Source of the DNA: Corynebacterium alimapuense
GTDB lineage: Bacteria; Actinomycetota; Actinomycetes; Mycobacteriales; Mycobacteriaceae
Length of the DNA stretch: 56,314 nt
Direction of reading: 5' to 3'
Assembly: GCF_003716585.1 (NCBI RefSeq)
Contig: NZ_PTJO01000005.1
Location: 413,901-470,214 of the forward strand
Part shown: piece after piece, positions 1-9,639 of the stretch
How positions within the stretch are numbered: position 1 is the first letter of the stretch
Layout: each line of letters starts with the position of its first letter
Translations under genes and position numbers: made by a program
Notes under the pieces: model-generated
Databases searched by the model: none
What the model was told of the DNA's origin: nothing
What the model saw: the letters and a program-made list of their open reading frames with translations, nothing else

Positions 1-36
1 TCTTGGCCGCGTTTGTGGTTGTGCGCTGAGTTTATC

Positions 37-1611
37 CTAGTGCGCGAAGTGGCGAGCGCCAGTGAAGTACATCGTGACTCCAGCCTTTTCCGCTGCTGCG
101 ATGACTTCGTTGTCGCGGATGGAACCACCCGGCTGAACGACAGCCTTAACGCCAGCTTTAGCCAGCACCTCGAAGCCGTCTGCGAAGGGGAAGAACGCAT
201 CGGAGGCAGCGACTGCGCCGATAGTGCGCTCAGTATCGCCAGCCAAGGTGTTGGCACGCTCGACAGCCAACTTGGCTGAATCCACGCGGTTGACCTGTCC
301 CATGCCAACGCCCACGGTGGCGCCTTCACGAGAGATCAAGATGGCATTGGACTTAACCGCACGGACCGAGGTCCAGGCGAACTGTAGATCGGCGAGCAGA
401 AGCTCACTGGCTGGCTGGCCAGCAGCCAACGTCCACTGATCAGCAGAGTCGCCCTCAGCCTGAAGCACATCGCGCTCTTGGACAAGGATGCCGCCAGAAA
501 TCTGCTTTGACTCTGTACCTGAACGATGCTCGGGGCTGGCCTGCAGCACGCGCAGGTTCTTCTTACGGGCGAGTACGTCAATGGCTCCCGCGCCATAGGA
601 GGGCGCGATAATAACCTCAGTGAAGATATCCGCGACCTGTTCTGCCATCGCGACAGTGACCTCACGGTTAGCTGCAATCACGCCACCGAAGGCGGACATG
701 GGATCGCAGGCATGAGCTCGTCGGTGGGCATCGGCGATGGAGGTATCAGAAACTGCGATGCCACAGGGGTTCGCATGCTTGATAACGGCCACACAGGCGC
801 GCTCGTGGTCCCAGGCAGCACGCCAAGCGGCGTCGGCATCCTGGTAGTTGTTGTAGCTCATTTCCTTGCCATGCAGCTGCGTAGCATTGGCCAGTCCCCC
901 GAGTCCCTTATCGGCATAGAGGGCTGCTGCCTGATGCGGGTTCTCGCCATAACGCAGGGTGGCAGAAAGCTCATGGGAGGAGCCGACCCAAGCCGGGAAT
1001 TCCCCGCCTTCTGCGGCAGCCTGCTCGCCGAGCCAGGTGGCCACAGCAACGTCATAGGCTGCGGTATGCCGGAAGGCATCCAGAGCCAGGTGGGTGCGCT
1101 GTTGGCGGGTGAAGCCACCATCGTTGAGCGCCTCTGCGACATCCACGTAGCGGGAGGGATCGACGACTACTGCGACGGAAGGGTGGTTCTTCGCAGCGGC
1201 ACGGACCATGGAAGGTCCGCCGATGTCGATCTGCTCGACGCACGCATCAAAGTCGGCGCCTGAGGCGACGGTTTCGGAAAACGGGTAGAGGTTCACCACG
1301 ACCAGCTGGAAGGGTTCGACTCCCAGCTCTGAGAGCTGAGAGAGATGATCATCTTTGCGGGTATCTGCGAGGATGCCAGCATGGACCTTGGGGTGCAGAG
1401 TTTTGACTCGGCCTTCGAGGCATTCCGGGAAACCGGTGAGTTCCTCGACCGGAGTCACTGGGACGCCCTGTGCGGCGATTTTAGCTGCGGTGGATCCGGT
1501 GGAGACGATCTCCACTCCAGCCGCATGCAGGGATGCAGCCAGCTGCTCTAGTCCCGTCTTGTCGTAGACGCTAATTAGTGCCCGCTTGATTACCTTGCGA
1601 TCATCACTCAT
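37..1611 (-). CDS. purH: Bifunctional AICAR formyltransferase / IMP cyclohydrolase PurH
   Basis: Cytoplasmic enzyme of the last two steps of purine synthesis: it formylates AICAR with 10-formyl-THF and closes the ring to IMP. The protein is 524 aa, normal for the family. The N-terminal MGS-like cyclohydrolase domain covers about residues 8-150 (STGSTA near 37-42, GRVKTLHPK near 68-76). The C-terminal AICARFT domain carries KHANPCG at 278-284. An in-frame extension upstream to 1917 lies inside purN and does not resemble PurH, so the ATG at 1611 is chosen. Its first 8 bases overlap the end of purN, which points to translational coupling in a perM-purN-purH operon. Confidence 0.97.
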   Translation of the reverse strand: MSDDRKVIKRALISVYDKTGLEQLAASLHAAGVEIVSTGSTAAKIAAQGVPVTPVEELTGFPECLEGRVKTLHPKVHAGILADTRKDDHLSQLSELGVEPFQLVVVNLYPFSETVASGADFDACVEQIDIGGPSMVRAAAKNHPSVAVVVDPSRYVDVAEALNDGGFTRQQRTHLALDAFRHTAAYDVAVATWLGEQAAAEGGEFPAWVGSSHELSATLRYGENPHQAAALYADKGLGGLANATQLHGKEMSYNNYQDADAAWRAAWDHERACVAVIKHANPCGIAVSDTSIADAHRRAHACDPMSAFGGVIAANREVTVAMAEQVADIFTEVIIAPSYGAGAIDVLARKKNLRVLQASPEHRSGTESKQISGGILVQERDVLQAEGDSADQWTLAAGQPASELLLADLQFAWTSVRAVKSNAILISREGATVGVGMGQVNRVDSAKLAVERANTLAGDTERTIGAVAASDAFFPFADGFEVLAKAGVKAVVQPGGSIRDNEVIAAAEKAGVTMYFTGARHFAH

Positions 1612-2212
1612 TGATGAACTCAACCTTCCTGGTGTTCTCGTCGATAGTGGCCGCCCGCAGCACCGACACGATGAGCTGGCGTTCAATTGTCTTAATTCGT
1701 TCGTGGAGGGTGCTTTCGGTGTCTTCCGAGGCCACCTCGAGCGCCCGTTGCGCAATGATTGGACCGGTATCCACGCCTGAATCGATGAAATGGACTGTGG
1801 AGCCGGTGACCTTAACTCCCGCCGCCAATGCGTCTCGGACCGCGTGTGCGCCTGGGAAAGACGGCAGTAGCGCTGGGTGGGTGTTGATGATTCTGCCGCC
1901 GAAGCGGTCGAGGACACCGGAGCCGAGGATTTTCATGAACCCGGCTGAGACGATCAGGTCCGGGTCAGCTTCCGAGATAGTATCCGCGAGCATGACATTC
2001 CAGGCCGATCGATCATCACCAAGAGCAACGATGCGCGTATCGACGCCCGCCTTCTCAGCACGCTCGAGTGCTACGCATTCAACATCCGCGATGACACGCG
2101 AGATCCGGTAGCTGCCATCTTGCTGATCTAGGAGGGACTGCAGCAACGTACCGCTTCCGGAGACAAGAACAACGACATTTAGCACGGTGGTGGGATCGGT
2201 GGGGGAAGTCAC
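1604..2212 (-). CDS. purN: Phosphoribosylglycinamide formyltransferase PurN
   Basis: Transfers a formyl group from 10-formyl-THF to GAR, the third step of purine synthesis. The chosen GTG start gives 202 aa. Family hallmarks are SGSGT near the N-terminus (phosphate loop), the catalytic [12 protein letters not shown] block with the essential Asn and His, and the [13 protein letters not shown] block downstream. A second GTG at 2185 is also possible, and the frame is open upstream to 2338, but that part lies inside perM. The gap to perM is 10 bp and the end overlaps purH by 8 bp, so the three genes are very probably cotranscribed. Confidence 0.95.
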   Translation of the reverse strand: MTSPTDPTTVLNVVVLVSGSGTLLQSLLDQQDGSYRISRVIADVECVALERAEKAGVDTRIVALGDDRSAWNVMLADTISEADPDLIVSAGFMKILGSGVLDRFGGRIINTHPALLPSFPGAHAVRDALAAGVKVTGSTVHFIDSGVDTGPIIAQRALEVASEDTESTLHERIKTIERQLIVSVLRAATIDENTRKVEFINE

Positions 2213-2222
2213 TCGACCGATC

Positions 2223-3737
2223 TTAGTCCGTTGCGGCAGGCTTCTGGGAGTCTGGCTGTTGTTCCTCACTATTTTCGCTGTCTTCAGGCTCTTCTTGGCC
2301 TGGCGACTCATCCGCCGGAGCTTCAGAGTCCTCGCCACCGTCGGGCGCTTCCTCTGCTATTTCTTCATCAGATAGCTCTTCTGTGTCCTCTATATCTTCA
2401 GCATCTTCAGCATCTTCAGCGATCACCTCACCGTCGATGATCTCCTCTTCCGGCGCTTCTTCCGCTTCTTTCGAATCATCGGCTGCTACAGCGGCGGCAT
2501 CGGCTTCAGCTTGCGCCAAAGCTCGTTCGCGGGCGGCAACCCGATACTGCATAAACATGCCAAAGACCACCGAGATGATGCCCGCACCGGTGATCCAAAT
2601 GAATACCATTCCAGCAGTCAGCCAGAGCATAGGACCAGACTCCCCCAGCTCGCCGATTTCCCCAGAGGTGAGATAGCTGGCTAATAATGCGAAAGCTGCA
2701 GCGAATACACCGGTGGCAACCGCCTGCGCCAGATTGAGTCGGACACGACTGGCGAATATCGCAGTGATTGCTACTACTGGAACCAGACCCAACACCGCCC
2801 AGTCGTGGACAGAACCCGGGATCAGTGCCAGCAACGGCAGCGGAGGAAGCGCCACCAGGTCAATAGAAAATAGCGACACTGAGGCCGCCCCCAGCTGGAA
2901 TCCAGAGCCGAACAAGACAGCGACAGTCATGATGATGGCGTTAGGAAGATACAGCAGACTCAGCAAGGACACGGCCACGACTGCGCCAGTGCTGTTATAG
3001 ATCCCAGCTACCTCCACTTGTCGAGGCCAGCTAAAGATCAGCAGCACAGCCAAGGCGAGGACAGCCACCAGAGACATCGCCACGAGGATGCGCATAGCGC
3101 TCACCGCGGCGTCGATAAGCCAGCCTGGCGCGCCGAAGCGCCGTGCCAAGGCACGCCAGAGCCTGCTACCCATGCCGATCATGACTGCAGACATATGAAG
3201 GAGCAAGGTCCGGGCAACCGCTTCGGCGATCGGTGGCGGCCCCACATCAAATACCCTGCTAGCGTCCCACATCATTGCAGTGGCAATCAGTGTAAGAGCT
3301 ATGGGAATCAGCAACGCGAAAAGTACGAGCAAGAGCAAATTCGGCAGACTCACTCGTTCTCGGACCGCGACCCGGATTCGATATGAGATCAAGCTCACAA
3401 ATCCCAGCGCTGGAAGCATAGGCAGGACACCAATGGCGATCCCGTCGGCGTTCACGGGAGCAAGGTGCAACAGCAACCATAGCTGCGCGATCGTTGCCGG
3501 CAGCGCGGTCAACGACGTTGAACTGAACATCAGACCGCCGAGAGCCAGCACGATAACGCCCAGGACCGTGACCACGTTGGGCACCGCAATAACCAAGAAA
3601 AGGCGACGTAGGTGGCCTGACAGCCTCGGCCCAGACTTAGGTGAGGGTGCGGAACGCTCCGGTTGCGGACTCCCGCCCACGCGAATATTGCGCGAACGTC
3701 GACCGGAGCGGGACTGGGGACTTGTTTTCTTGCTCAT
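2223..3737 (-). CDS. perM: Cell division protein PerM (DUF6350), integral membrane
   Basis: Polytopic membrane protein of 504 aa. After a basic, Ser/Arg-rich N-terminus (about 1-45), several hydrophobic helices run to about residue 425. The last ~75 residues are extremely acidic (long Glu/Asp runs, few basic residues) and should lie on one side of the membrane as a flexible tail. In M. tuberculosis the PerM gene (Rv0955) sits directly before purN and purH exactly as here, and PerM is linked to cell division and FtsB stability; I transfer the name from the family and the shared order. It is the first gene of the minus-strand operon with purN and purH. Confidence 0.85.
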   Translation of the reverse strand: MSKKTSPQSRSGRRSRNIRVGGSPQPERSAPSPKSGPRLSGHLRRLFLVIAVPNVVTVLGVIVLALGGLMFSSTSLTALPATIAQLWLLLHLAPVNADGIAIGVLPMLPALGFVSLISYRIRVAVRERVSLPNLLLLVLFALLIPIALTLIATAMMWDASRVFDVGPPPIAEAVARTLLLHMSAVMIGMGSRLWRALARRFGAPGWLIDAAVSAMRILVAMSLVAVLALAVLLIFSWPRQVEVAGIYNSTGAVVAVSLLSLLYLPNAIIMTVAVLFGSGFQLGAASVSLFSIDLVALPPLPLLALIPGSVHDWAVLGLVPVVAITAIFASRVRLNLAQAVATGVFAAAFALLASYLTSGEIGELGESGPMLWLTAGMVFIWITGAGIISVVFGMFMQYRVAARERALAQAEADAAAVAADDSKEAEEAPEEEIIDGEVIAEDAEDAEDIEDTEELSDEEIAEEAPDGGEDSEAPADESPGQEEPEDSENSEEQQPDSQKPAATD

Positions 3738-3948
3738 TGCTTCTCACTGTGCCACGATGCAGAGTCTTGGAATAGATGGCGCGTCCATTATCGGGGGTTC
3801 TGTAATGGTTGCTAAGAAATTAGTACAAAGAAAAAACGCCGAATCCGGTTGCTCCATCGGAATCGAGACGCTACTGTTACCGACAGCAGATAACAAGCCG
3901 GTCACAATCCCATAACCTGTCGGGTGTGGCGAAACGAAAGAGAGCTCA

Positions 3949-4728
3949 ATGCGAACCACTACTCAGAGGTCAGTGCGAGGCAAGCACCGCAACATCATTT
4001 CCTCGCAGACCGCTAAGGGTCGCATTGCCCTAGTTGCAGTCGCAACAGGTGTCGTTTCCACCGCTGGTGTCACCGGTGCAGCTGCCGCATCTTTGCAGGC
4101 ACCGGCCGATGACTCAGCAGTTGACATTGAGCTGGCCGCTAACACTGGTGATATCTCTTCCAGCGCTCCGCAGATCCTTGCTATCGCGGAATTCAAGCCG
4201 GACCTCAACATCGACAATCAGCTCGCCAAAGCTGTTCAGTACAGCGCCGAAAAAGCACAAGAAGACCTCGCTGCCCGAGCTCCTGCCATCGCTGAAGAAC
4301 TTAGCGGGATCATCAGCACCGTCATGGGTGCCAATGGCGCCTACAACGTGGCAAAGCCGGCCGAAGGTACTCTCACCTCCGGTTACGGTATGCGCTGGGG
4401 CACCCTGCACGCTGGCATCGACATCGCCAACTCCATCAACACCCCGATCTTGGCGGTTATGGACGGCGTCGTCATCGACTCCGGCCCGGCATCCGGCTAC
4501 GGCCAGTGGATTCGTATCCAGCATGATGATGGCTCCATGTCCGTCTACGGCCACATGGAAACTCTCAATGTCAACGTCGGTGATGTCGTCACCGCCGGCC
4601 AGAACATTGCCGGAATGGGTAACCGCGGTTTCTCCACCGGTTCCCACCTCCACTTCGAGATCCACCCCACCGGTAGTGGCGCAGTCGATCCCGTCCCGTG
4701 GTTGGCAGAACACGGCATCCTAGTTTAA
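3949..4728 (+). CDS. Secreted M23 family metallopeptidase
   Basis: Probable peptidoglycan endopeptidase of 259 aa. A basic N-terminus followed by a hydrophobic stretch at about residues 24-48 looks like an export signal. The M23 (lysostaphin-type) domain fills the C-terminal half: SGYGMRWG near 144-151, the zinc-binding H154xxxD158 motif, and the catalytic H233xH235. All metal ligands are present, so it should be an active enzyme rather than a LytM-like activator. The ATG at 3949 follows a GA-rich ribosome site. It resembles mycobacterial Rv0950c, which also lies near pcrA/uvrD1. An intrinsic terminator follows 29 bp after the stop. The cross-link cleaved cannot be told. Confidence 0.9.
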   Translation: MRTTTQRSVRGKHRNIISSQTAKGRIALVAVATGVVSTAGVTGAAAASLQAPADDSAVDIELAANTGDISSSAPQILAIAEFKPDLNIDNQLAKAVQYSAEKAQEDLAARAPAIAEELSGIISTVMGANGAYNVAKPAEGTLTSGYGMRWGTLHAGIDIANSINTPILAVMDGVVIDSGPASGYGQWIRIQHDDGSMSVYGHMETLNVNVGDVVTAGQNIAGMGNRGFSTGSHLHFEIHPTGSGAVDPVPWLAEHGILV

Positions 4729-4757
4729 GCACTTCGCCGAAAAACTCGCATAGGCAA

Positions 4758-4787
4758 GGACCCGACCAGCTTTTTGGTCGGGTCCTT
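4758..4787 (+). terminator. Intrinsic terminator of the M23 peptidase gene
   Basis: GGACCCGACCA (4758-4768) pairs perfectly with TGGTCGGGTCC (4775-4785) around a six-base loop, followed by TTCTT. It lies 29 bp past the stop of the upstream plus-strand gene. Confidence 0.9.
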
Positions 4788-4885
4788 CTTATGTAGCCAC
4801 AATGTCTCCTCGGCTCTTGGCTCAAGAAGAAGACAAACGTAGCCGCTTAGGTCAGCACAAGAATACAAACGTACTGCCCACCGCA

Positions 4886-4919
4886 GCTGCAGCATTGGTA
4901 TCTCTAGCAATGCTGCAGC
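4886..4919 (-). terminator. Hairpin downstream of pcrA
   Basis: A perfect 12-bp inverted repeat, GCTGCAGCATTG and CAATGCTGCAGC, with a ten-base loop lies immediately after the pcrA stop codon. There is no T-run on the minus strand, so it may be a U-tail-less terminator or an mRNA-end stabiliser. Confidence 0.6.
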
Positions 4920-4925
4920 CGGATG

Positions 4926-7322
4926 CTAGAGCTTTTCCATCGGTACCCCACCGATAAGCATGAGGCGCACCTTTCCGGATGATCCAAAGTCGATGGTCAC
5001 GGTTGCTCGCGCCCCCGAACCATCGGCAGCAATGACGGTGCCCAGACCGTATTTATCATGGTTGACACGGTCTCCCACGACCAGCTCTAGGCCGGTGTGG
5101 TTCCTCGACTTGGCAGCCTTAGGCAGCGGCTTACGCGCAGTTGAGGATGCTGCCGAACGAGGTTGCGACCAAGAGCTGCCCCCTGCAGAGCCACTACCCT
5201 GCCCCCAAGAACTGGAGTAGGAGTATTCCGGCTCTTCCCGCCGCCAATCGATGAGCTGTTCTGGAATCTCGTCCAAGAAGCGGCTGGGCGGATTGTTCAC
5301 CGCGTTGCCCCAGGAGGAGCGCACCATCGCGCGGCTAATATAAAGCTGCTCACGAGCCCTGGTAATCCCCACATAGGCTAAGCGACGTTCCTCCGAGAGC
5401 TCCTTAGGATCTCCCAGCGCACGCAGGTGCGGGAACTGACCGTCCTCCCAGCCGGTGAGAAAGACCACGGGAAACTCCAGCCCCTTGGCGGTGTGGAGGG
5501 TCATGAGTGTGACCACGCCGTTGTCATTGTCTGGGATCTGATCGGCATCAGCGACGAGGGAGACCTTTTCCAAAAAAGCCTGCAAAGAGCCGGGTAGCGC
5601 TTGGCCCTCTTCTGGCTCGAATTCTCCGCCATCCATCTCCGCGTAGGCGATCTGATTGGCTGCTTCGGTGGAAAACTCTCTAGCCACTGATACCAGCTCA
5701 TTGAGGTTGTCCAAGCGGGCGCCATCTTGCGGATCATTGCTAGCTTCTAGCTGCGCTAGGTAGCCAGTAATCTCCAGTACCCGAGCGATCAGTTCCCCTA
5801 GATCCGGCATCCCGGTGTGTTCATTGATCATGGAGGGCATCTCTTGGCGCAAGGTGGCCATCAGATCGTTGAATTTCACGACTGCGTTGCGCCCCCGCGC
5901 ACCCAACAGCGCGACCTTATCTTCGGCAGCGTCGACGAGTGCACCTCCAAAGCTCATCGACGAGTTTTCCGCATGCAAAGCGATAAACGCCTGCGCGCGA
6001 TCCCCGATTCCTCGACGCGGGGTATTGATGATTCGGCGCAAGCTGACCGTGTCATCTGGGTTCTCGAGCACTCTGAGGTAGGCGACGATGTCCCGAATCT
6101 CTCGGCGCTCATAAAACCGTGTGCCGCCGACAATCTTGTAGGAGATCCCGGCGCGAATGAAGGCTTCTTCTAAGGCGCGGGAGGCATTGTTGGTGCGGTA
6201 CATAATGGCGATCTCGGAATAGCTGCGCCCCTTATCGACGATCGCGTCAATCTCCGCAGCGATGAACCTCGCCTCGTCGTATTCATTGTCCGAGACATAA
6301 CCGATAATCGGCGAACCGGTACCGAGGTCGGTCCAGAGCTTTTTCTCTCGTCTGCCCTCATTGCGGGAAATTACAGAGTTCGCCGCACTCAAGATGGTCT
6401 GGGTAGAACGATAGTTTTGCTCCAACAGGATGGTCTTAGCCTGCGGGTAGTCTCGTTCAAACTCCTCGATATTGCGGATATTTGCACCACGGAACGCATA
6501 AATCGACTGATCAGAATCGCCCACTACACACAGTTCAGAGGCGCCAGCTCCCTCTCCTACCAACGTGGCAATGAGCCGATACTGGGCATGGTTGGTGTCC
6601 TGGTACTCATCGATGAGTACATGGCGGAAGCGGCTGCGGTAGTACTCCGCAACCTGGGGATGTTCGCTGAAAATTCGGACGACCTCGCCGATGAGATCAT
6701 CGAAGTCAACGGCATTAGATGACCTGAGTCGACGCTGATAGTCAGCGTAGGTTTGTGCCACGGTGATCTCGAAGGGATTCCGGGTGGTTTCTGCCTGCGC
6801 CGCCGCTTGTTGCGGAGTGATGAGCTCGTTTTTCAGATTCGAGATCGCATTGGACAACACCCGTGGAGTGAACTTCTTGAGATCTAAGTTGTGGTCTTTG
6901 GCGATCATGCTCAGCAGCCGGCGGGAGTCATCCGCATCGTAGATAGTGAAGTTGGCGTTAAGGCCAGGCACTAATTGCGCCTGCTGGCGCAGAATGCGCA
7001 CGCAGGTTGAGTGGAAGGTAGCCACCCACATTCGTTCGGCAGCTGGTCCTACCAAAGAGGAGACGCGCTCTTTCATCTCGGCGGCTGCCTTGTTGGTAAA
7101 AGTAATCGCGAGAATTTGCCACGGTGCCACGCCACGATGCTGCAATAGATAGGCGATGCGGCGGGTAAGCACCGCCGTCTTTCCGGATCCTGCGCCCGCC
7201 ACGATTAGCAATGGACTACCGGTGTGCTCGACCGCGGCCCGCTGGGGTTCATTGAGCCCCAAGGTCAGATCCCGAGGTTGGTCGAAGTGAGTGTGCTGGG
7301 AAGGAGAAAAAGGCGATTCCAT
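4926..7322 (-). CDS. pcrA: ATP-dependent DNA helicase PcrA/UvrD1 (SF1A)
   Basis: 3'-5' DNA helicase for nucleotide excision repair and recombination control. The 798 aa start at the ATG at 7322; 11 further codons upstream are open but do not look conserved. The Q motif (LNEPQRAAV) is near 23-31, Walker A GAGSGKT at 43-49, Walker B DEYQD at 238-242, and SF1 motif regions such as QNYRST and VTLMTLHTAKGLEFP follow. The C-terminus has the Tudor-like module of PcrA/UvrD (GDRVNHDKYGLGTV), which contacts RNA polymerase in relatives. The gene is divergent from chorismate mutase, with about 57 bp between the starts. Confidence 0.97.
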   Translation of the reverse strand: MESPFSPSQHTHFDQPRDLTLGLNEPQRAAVEHTGSPLLIVAGAGSGKTAVLTRRIAYLLQHRGVAPWQILAITFTNKAAAEMKERVSSLVGPAAERMWVATFHSTCVRILRQQAQLVPGLNANFTIYDADDSRRLLSMIAKDHNLDLKKFTPRVLSNAISNLKNELITPQQAAAQAETTRNPFEITVAQTYADYQRRLRSSNAVDFDDLIGEVVRIFSEHPQVAEYYRSRFRHVLIDEYQDTNHAQYRLIATLVGEGAGASELCVVGDSDQSIYAFRGANIRNIEEFERDYPQAKTILLEQNYRSTQTILSAANSVISRNEGRREKKLWTDLGTGSPIIGYVSDNEYDEARFIAAEIDAIVDKGRSYSEIAIMYRTNNASRALEEAFIRAGISYKIVGGTRFYERREIRDIVAYLRVLENPDDTVSLRRIINTPRRGIGDRAQAFIALHAENSSMSFGGALVDAAEDKVALLGARGRNAVVKFNDLMATLRQEMPSMINEHTGMPDLGELIARVLEITGYLAQLEASNDPQDGARLDNLNELVSVAREFSTEAANQIAYAEMDGGEFEPEEGQALPGSLQAFLEKVSLVADADQIPDNDNGVVTLMTLHTAKGLEFPVVFLTGWEDGQFPHLRALGDPKELSEERRLAYVGITRAREQLYISRAMVRSSWGNAVNNPPSRFLDEIPEQLIDWRREEPEYSYSSSWGQGSGSAGGSSWSQPRSAASSTARKPLPKAAKSRNHTGLELVVGDRVNHDKYGLGTVIAADGSGARATVTIDFGSSGKVRLMLIGGVPMEKL

Positions 7323-7379
7323 GATGACTAACAACCTACTAGTCCAAGCCAACATATCCTCCGTGGCACAATGGTGGCC

Positions 7380-7688
7380 ATGACAGATGCTGCTGATTCC
7401 ACGTTTGAGATCCGGATGCCCTCAGGCACCGATGACCCGTTGTCCGATGCGGAGATTCAGCAATACCGGCAGGAAATTGACCGCCTAGACCACGTCATCC
7501 TCGATGCGGTTAAGCGTCGTACCCAGGTGTCCAAGGCCATTGGTAAAACTCGGATGGGCTCGGGTGGAACTCGACTAGTCCACACCCGCGAGCTGGCGAT
7601 CATCAACCTGTTTAGGGAAGAACTGGGTGATGAAGGACCCGCACTGGCGGCTATTCTCCTGCAACTAGGCCGCGGACGTCTCGGCTGA
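7380..7688 (+). CDS. Chorismate mutase (AroQ type)
   Basis: Small all-helical chorismate mutase of 102 aa converting chorismate to prephenate for Phe/Tyr synthesis. The helix-1 signature RQEIDRLDHVILDAVKRR is present, followed by K and R residues (VSKAIGKTRM) and a second helix with TRE..II typical of the short actinobacterial type. There is no signal peptide, so it is the cytoplasmic kind that in related bacteria is activated by a partner DAHP synthase; no such partner is in the window. An ATG nine bases upstream (7371) is an alternative start. The order pcrA-csm-pgi matches other corynebacteria and mycobacteria. Confidence 0.9.
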   Translation: MTDAADSTFEIRMPSGTDDPLSDAEIQQYRQEIDRLDHVILDAVKRRTQVSKAIGKTRMGSGGTRLVHTRELAIINLFREELGDEGPALAAILLQLGRGRLG

Positions 7689-7742
7689 GCTGCCGCGCGA
7701 AGCTACCAGGCCTTTGATAGAGGCAGTTTTTCCTGGAGCTAT

Positions 7743-9212
7743 TTACCGCGGCAGACTGATGAATTTCGGTTCGAGGAATTCTTGGATGCCCTCGAAACCG
7801 CCTTCTCTGCCCAAACCGGATTCCTTGACTCCTCCAAACGGAGCTGCGGTATCTGAGAGTGCGCCCTTGTTGACTGCCACCATTCCGGCTTCAATCTGCT
7901 CTGCGATGTCCAGCGCATGAGTTAGATTTTCCGAGAACACATAAGCGGCCAAACCAAAGGGAGTGTCATTAGCCATCGCTACTGCCTGCTCATCTGAGTC
8001 GAAGGTGCTCACTGCCACCACGGGACCAAAGATTTCCGTGGTGCGGATCTTCGCGTCTTCCGGAATATCACTCAGTACCGTCGCCGGGTAGTAGAACCCG
8101 CTTTCGTTGAGGCCCGTCGGTAGCTTCCCGCCTAGTGGGCGGGCAGCACCGCGAGTAACGGCGTCGTCGACAAGCTCGGTGACCTTCTCTAACTGATCGG
8201 CGCCAGAAAGTGGCCCGTAGGTAACCCCCTCATCAGTGCCACGTCCGAGAGTGAACTCTTCCATGATCTCGATCGCACGGCGAATAAACTCATCCTTGAT
8301 CGAGGAGTGCACGAGGAAACGGTTAGCGGCGATGCAGACCTGACCGGCGCCTCTCATCTTGGCGGTGGCAACCGCTTGCGCCGCGACTTCCATATCAGCG
8401 TCAGCGAAGACTACATAGGGGGCATTGCCGCCGAGTTCTAGGGAGACCTTCATCGAGTGCTGCGCGGCCTTGGCTGCGAGCATCTGACCGACTTCGGTGG
8501 ACCCGGTGAAGGTGAACTTGCGCAGCCGAGCATCATCTAGCAGCGCAGAGACATTGGAGCTCGATCCCGTGGGGACAACGGCGAGCACCCCATCCGGCAG
8601 GCCTGCCTGTTTGAGGATCTTGGCCAGATAAAGCATGGTCAACGGAGTCTTCGAAGCAGGCTTGATGATCATGGTGCACCCAGCAGCTAGTGCGGGAGCA
8701 ATCTTGCGCGCACCCATGGCCAGCGGGAAGTTCCATGGCGTAATCGCCAGACTCGGGCCGACTGGCTGATGGTGGACGATAATGCGGCTGTGTCCGGCCG
8801 GTGAATGGCGGTAGTCACCGCGTACTCGTACTGCTTCTTCGGCGAACCAGCGGAAAAACTCGGCTGCGTAGGTTACCTCGCCGCGGGAATCGGGAAGCGC
8901 ACGTCCCAGTTCTGCAGACTGGATAAGCGCTAGTTCTTCCTGATGCTCGATTAGTAGCTCGAAAGCTGTGCGAAGGATCTCGGAACGATCGCGCGCCGGG
9001 GTAGCTGCCCACGTTTTCTGTGCACTACAAATGGAGTCCAAAGCCCGACGAGCATCAGCGGCAGAGGCCGAAGCTACCTCGGCCAACTCGCTGCCATCGG
9101 CGGGGTCAATCACTGAAAAAGTGTCTTGGCCTTCAGCATCGACAAATTCTCCATCGATGAAAAGACCTTTGGGGGCATGGTCAATGAGTTGTGACAGCTC
9201 GTTATGGTTCAT
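7743..9212 (-). CDS. gabD: NAD(P)-dependent succinate-semialdehyde dehydrogenase family
   Basis: Aldehyde dehydrogenase superfamily enzyme of 489 aa, probably oxidising succinate semialdehyde to succinate. PWNFPL (about 159-164) and FTGSTEVG (235-242) form the cofactor site. The catalytic Glu259 lies in LELGG and the catalytic Cys293 in GQVCIAANR, all intact. The IAANR context after the catalytic Cys and the C-terminal FGGVKESGLGREGG block are typical of SSADH/GabD. No GABA transaminase lies nearby, so the substrate is inferred from the family. It follows the MhuD-like gene on the same strand after only 17 bp, suggesting cotranscription. Confidence 0.85.
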   Translation of the reverse strand: MNHNELSQLIDHAPKGLFIDGEFVDAEGQDTFSVIDPADGSELAEVASASAADARRALDSICSAQKTWAATPARDRSEILRTAFELLIEHQEELALIQSAELGRALPDSRGEVTYAAEFFRWFAEEAVRVRGDYRHSPAGHSRIIVHHQPVGPSLAITPWNFPLAMGARKIAPALAAGCTMIIKPASKTPLTMLYLAKILKQAGLPDGVLAVVPTGSSSNVSALLDDARLRKFTFTGSTEVGQMLAAKAAQHSMKVSLELGGNAPYVVFADADMEVAAQAVATAKMRGAGQVCIAANRFLVHSSIKDEFIRRAIEIMEEFTLGRGTDEGVTYGPLSGADQLEKVTELVDDAVTRGAARPLGGKLPTGLNESGFYYPATVLSDIPEDAKIRTTEIFGPVVAVSTFDSDEQAVAMANDTPFGLAAYVFSENLTHALDIAEQIEAGMVAVNKGALSDTAAPFGGVKESGLGREGGFEGIQEFLEPKFISLPR

Positions 9213-9229
9213 GCCCCCACCTTTACCCC

Positions 9230-9541
9230 TTAGTCGGCAGTGGAGTCGAGGACTACTTCAAATTCAAGCAGTTCCGCACCCGTAGCTGCAGGCTTGCGAT
9301 CTCCACTGTTGCCTGCGTGCGAGGCATGCGCAGCTCCATCACGCCAGGCGGCGTAGGAATCTTCATCTGCCCAGCGAGTGACAACGAAATAGCGGCTTTC
9401 TCCCTTTACTGGGCGCAACAGCTGGAAGCTTTCAAAACCTGGGGAGGAATCAACGGAGTGCAAACGGGCGGCAAATCGGGCCTCTATTTGCTCGCCAGCG
9501 CCTTCTGGAACGGTCAGTGCATTGATCTTCACGATACTCAT
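9230..9541 (-). CDS. mhuD: MhuD-type haem-degrading monooxygenase (ABM fold)
   Basis: A 103-aa ferredoxin-like (antibiotic biosynthesis monooxygenase) protein closely resembling M. tuberculosis MhuD: both contain VVKINA/IVKINA, SPGF.SFQLLRPVKGE.RYFVVT and a C-terminal LLEFEVVLD. The three MhuD haem-site residues fall at the same positions with the ATG at 9541: Asn7, Trp66 and His75. MhuD binds two stacked haems and opens them to mycobilins without releasing CO, freeing iron; this protein is predicted to act likewise in the cytoplasm. The start at 9541 is chosen because the four codons upstream (MMVV) break the alignment. It probably shares a transcript with the dehydrogenase downstream. Confidence 0.85.
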   Translation of the reverse strand: MSIVKINALTVPEGAGEQIEARFAARLHSVDSSPGFESFQLLRPVKGESRYFVVTRWADEDSYAAWRDGAAHASHAGNSGDRKPAATGAELLEFEVVLDSTAD

Positions 9542-9639
9542 GACCACCATCATGCCTGTAGGACCGGCACAGCGCGCAGATCTTCACTAGATTTGAAAGG
9601 TATAAGCCTTATCCACCTCCAGCGATAGGAATTAAGCAC

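Noticed and set aside
7706..7736. Weak hairpin CCAGG ... CCTGG after chorismate mutase with a T-run inside
   Set aside because: Stem too short and T-run lies within the loop region; not convincing as a terminator.
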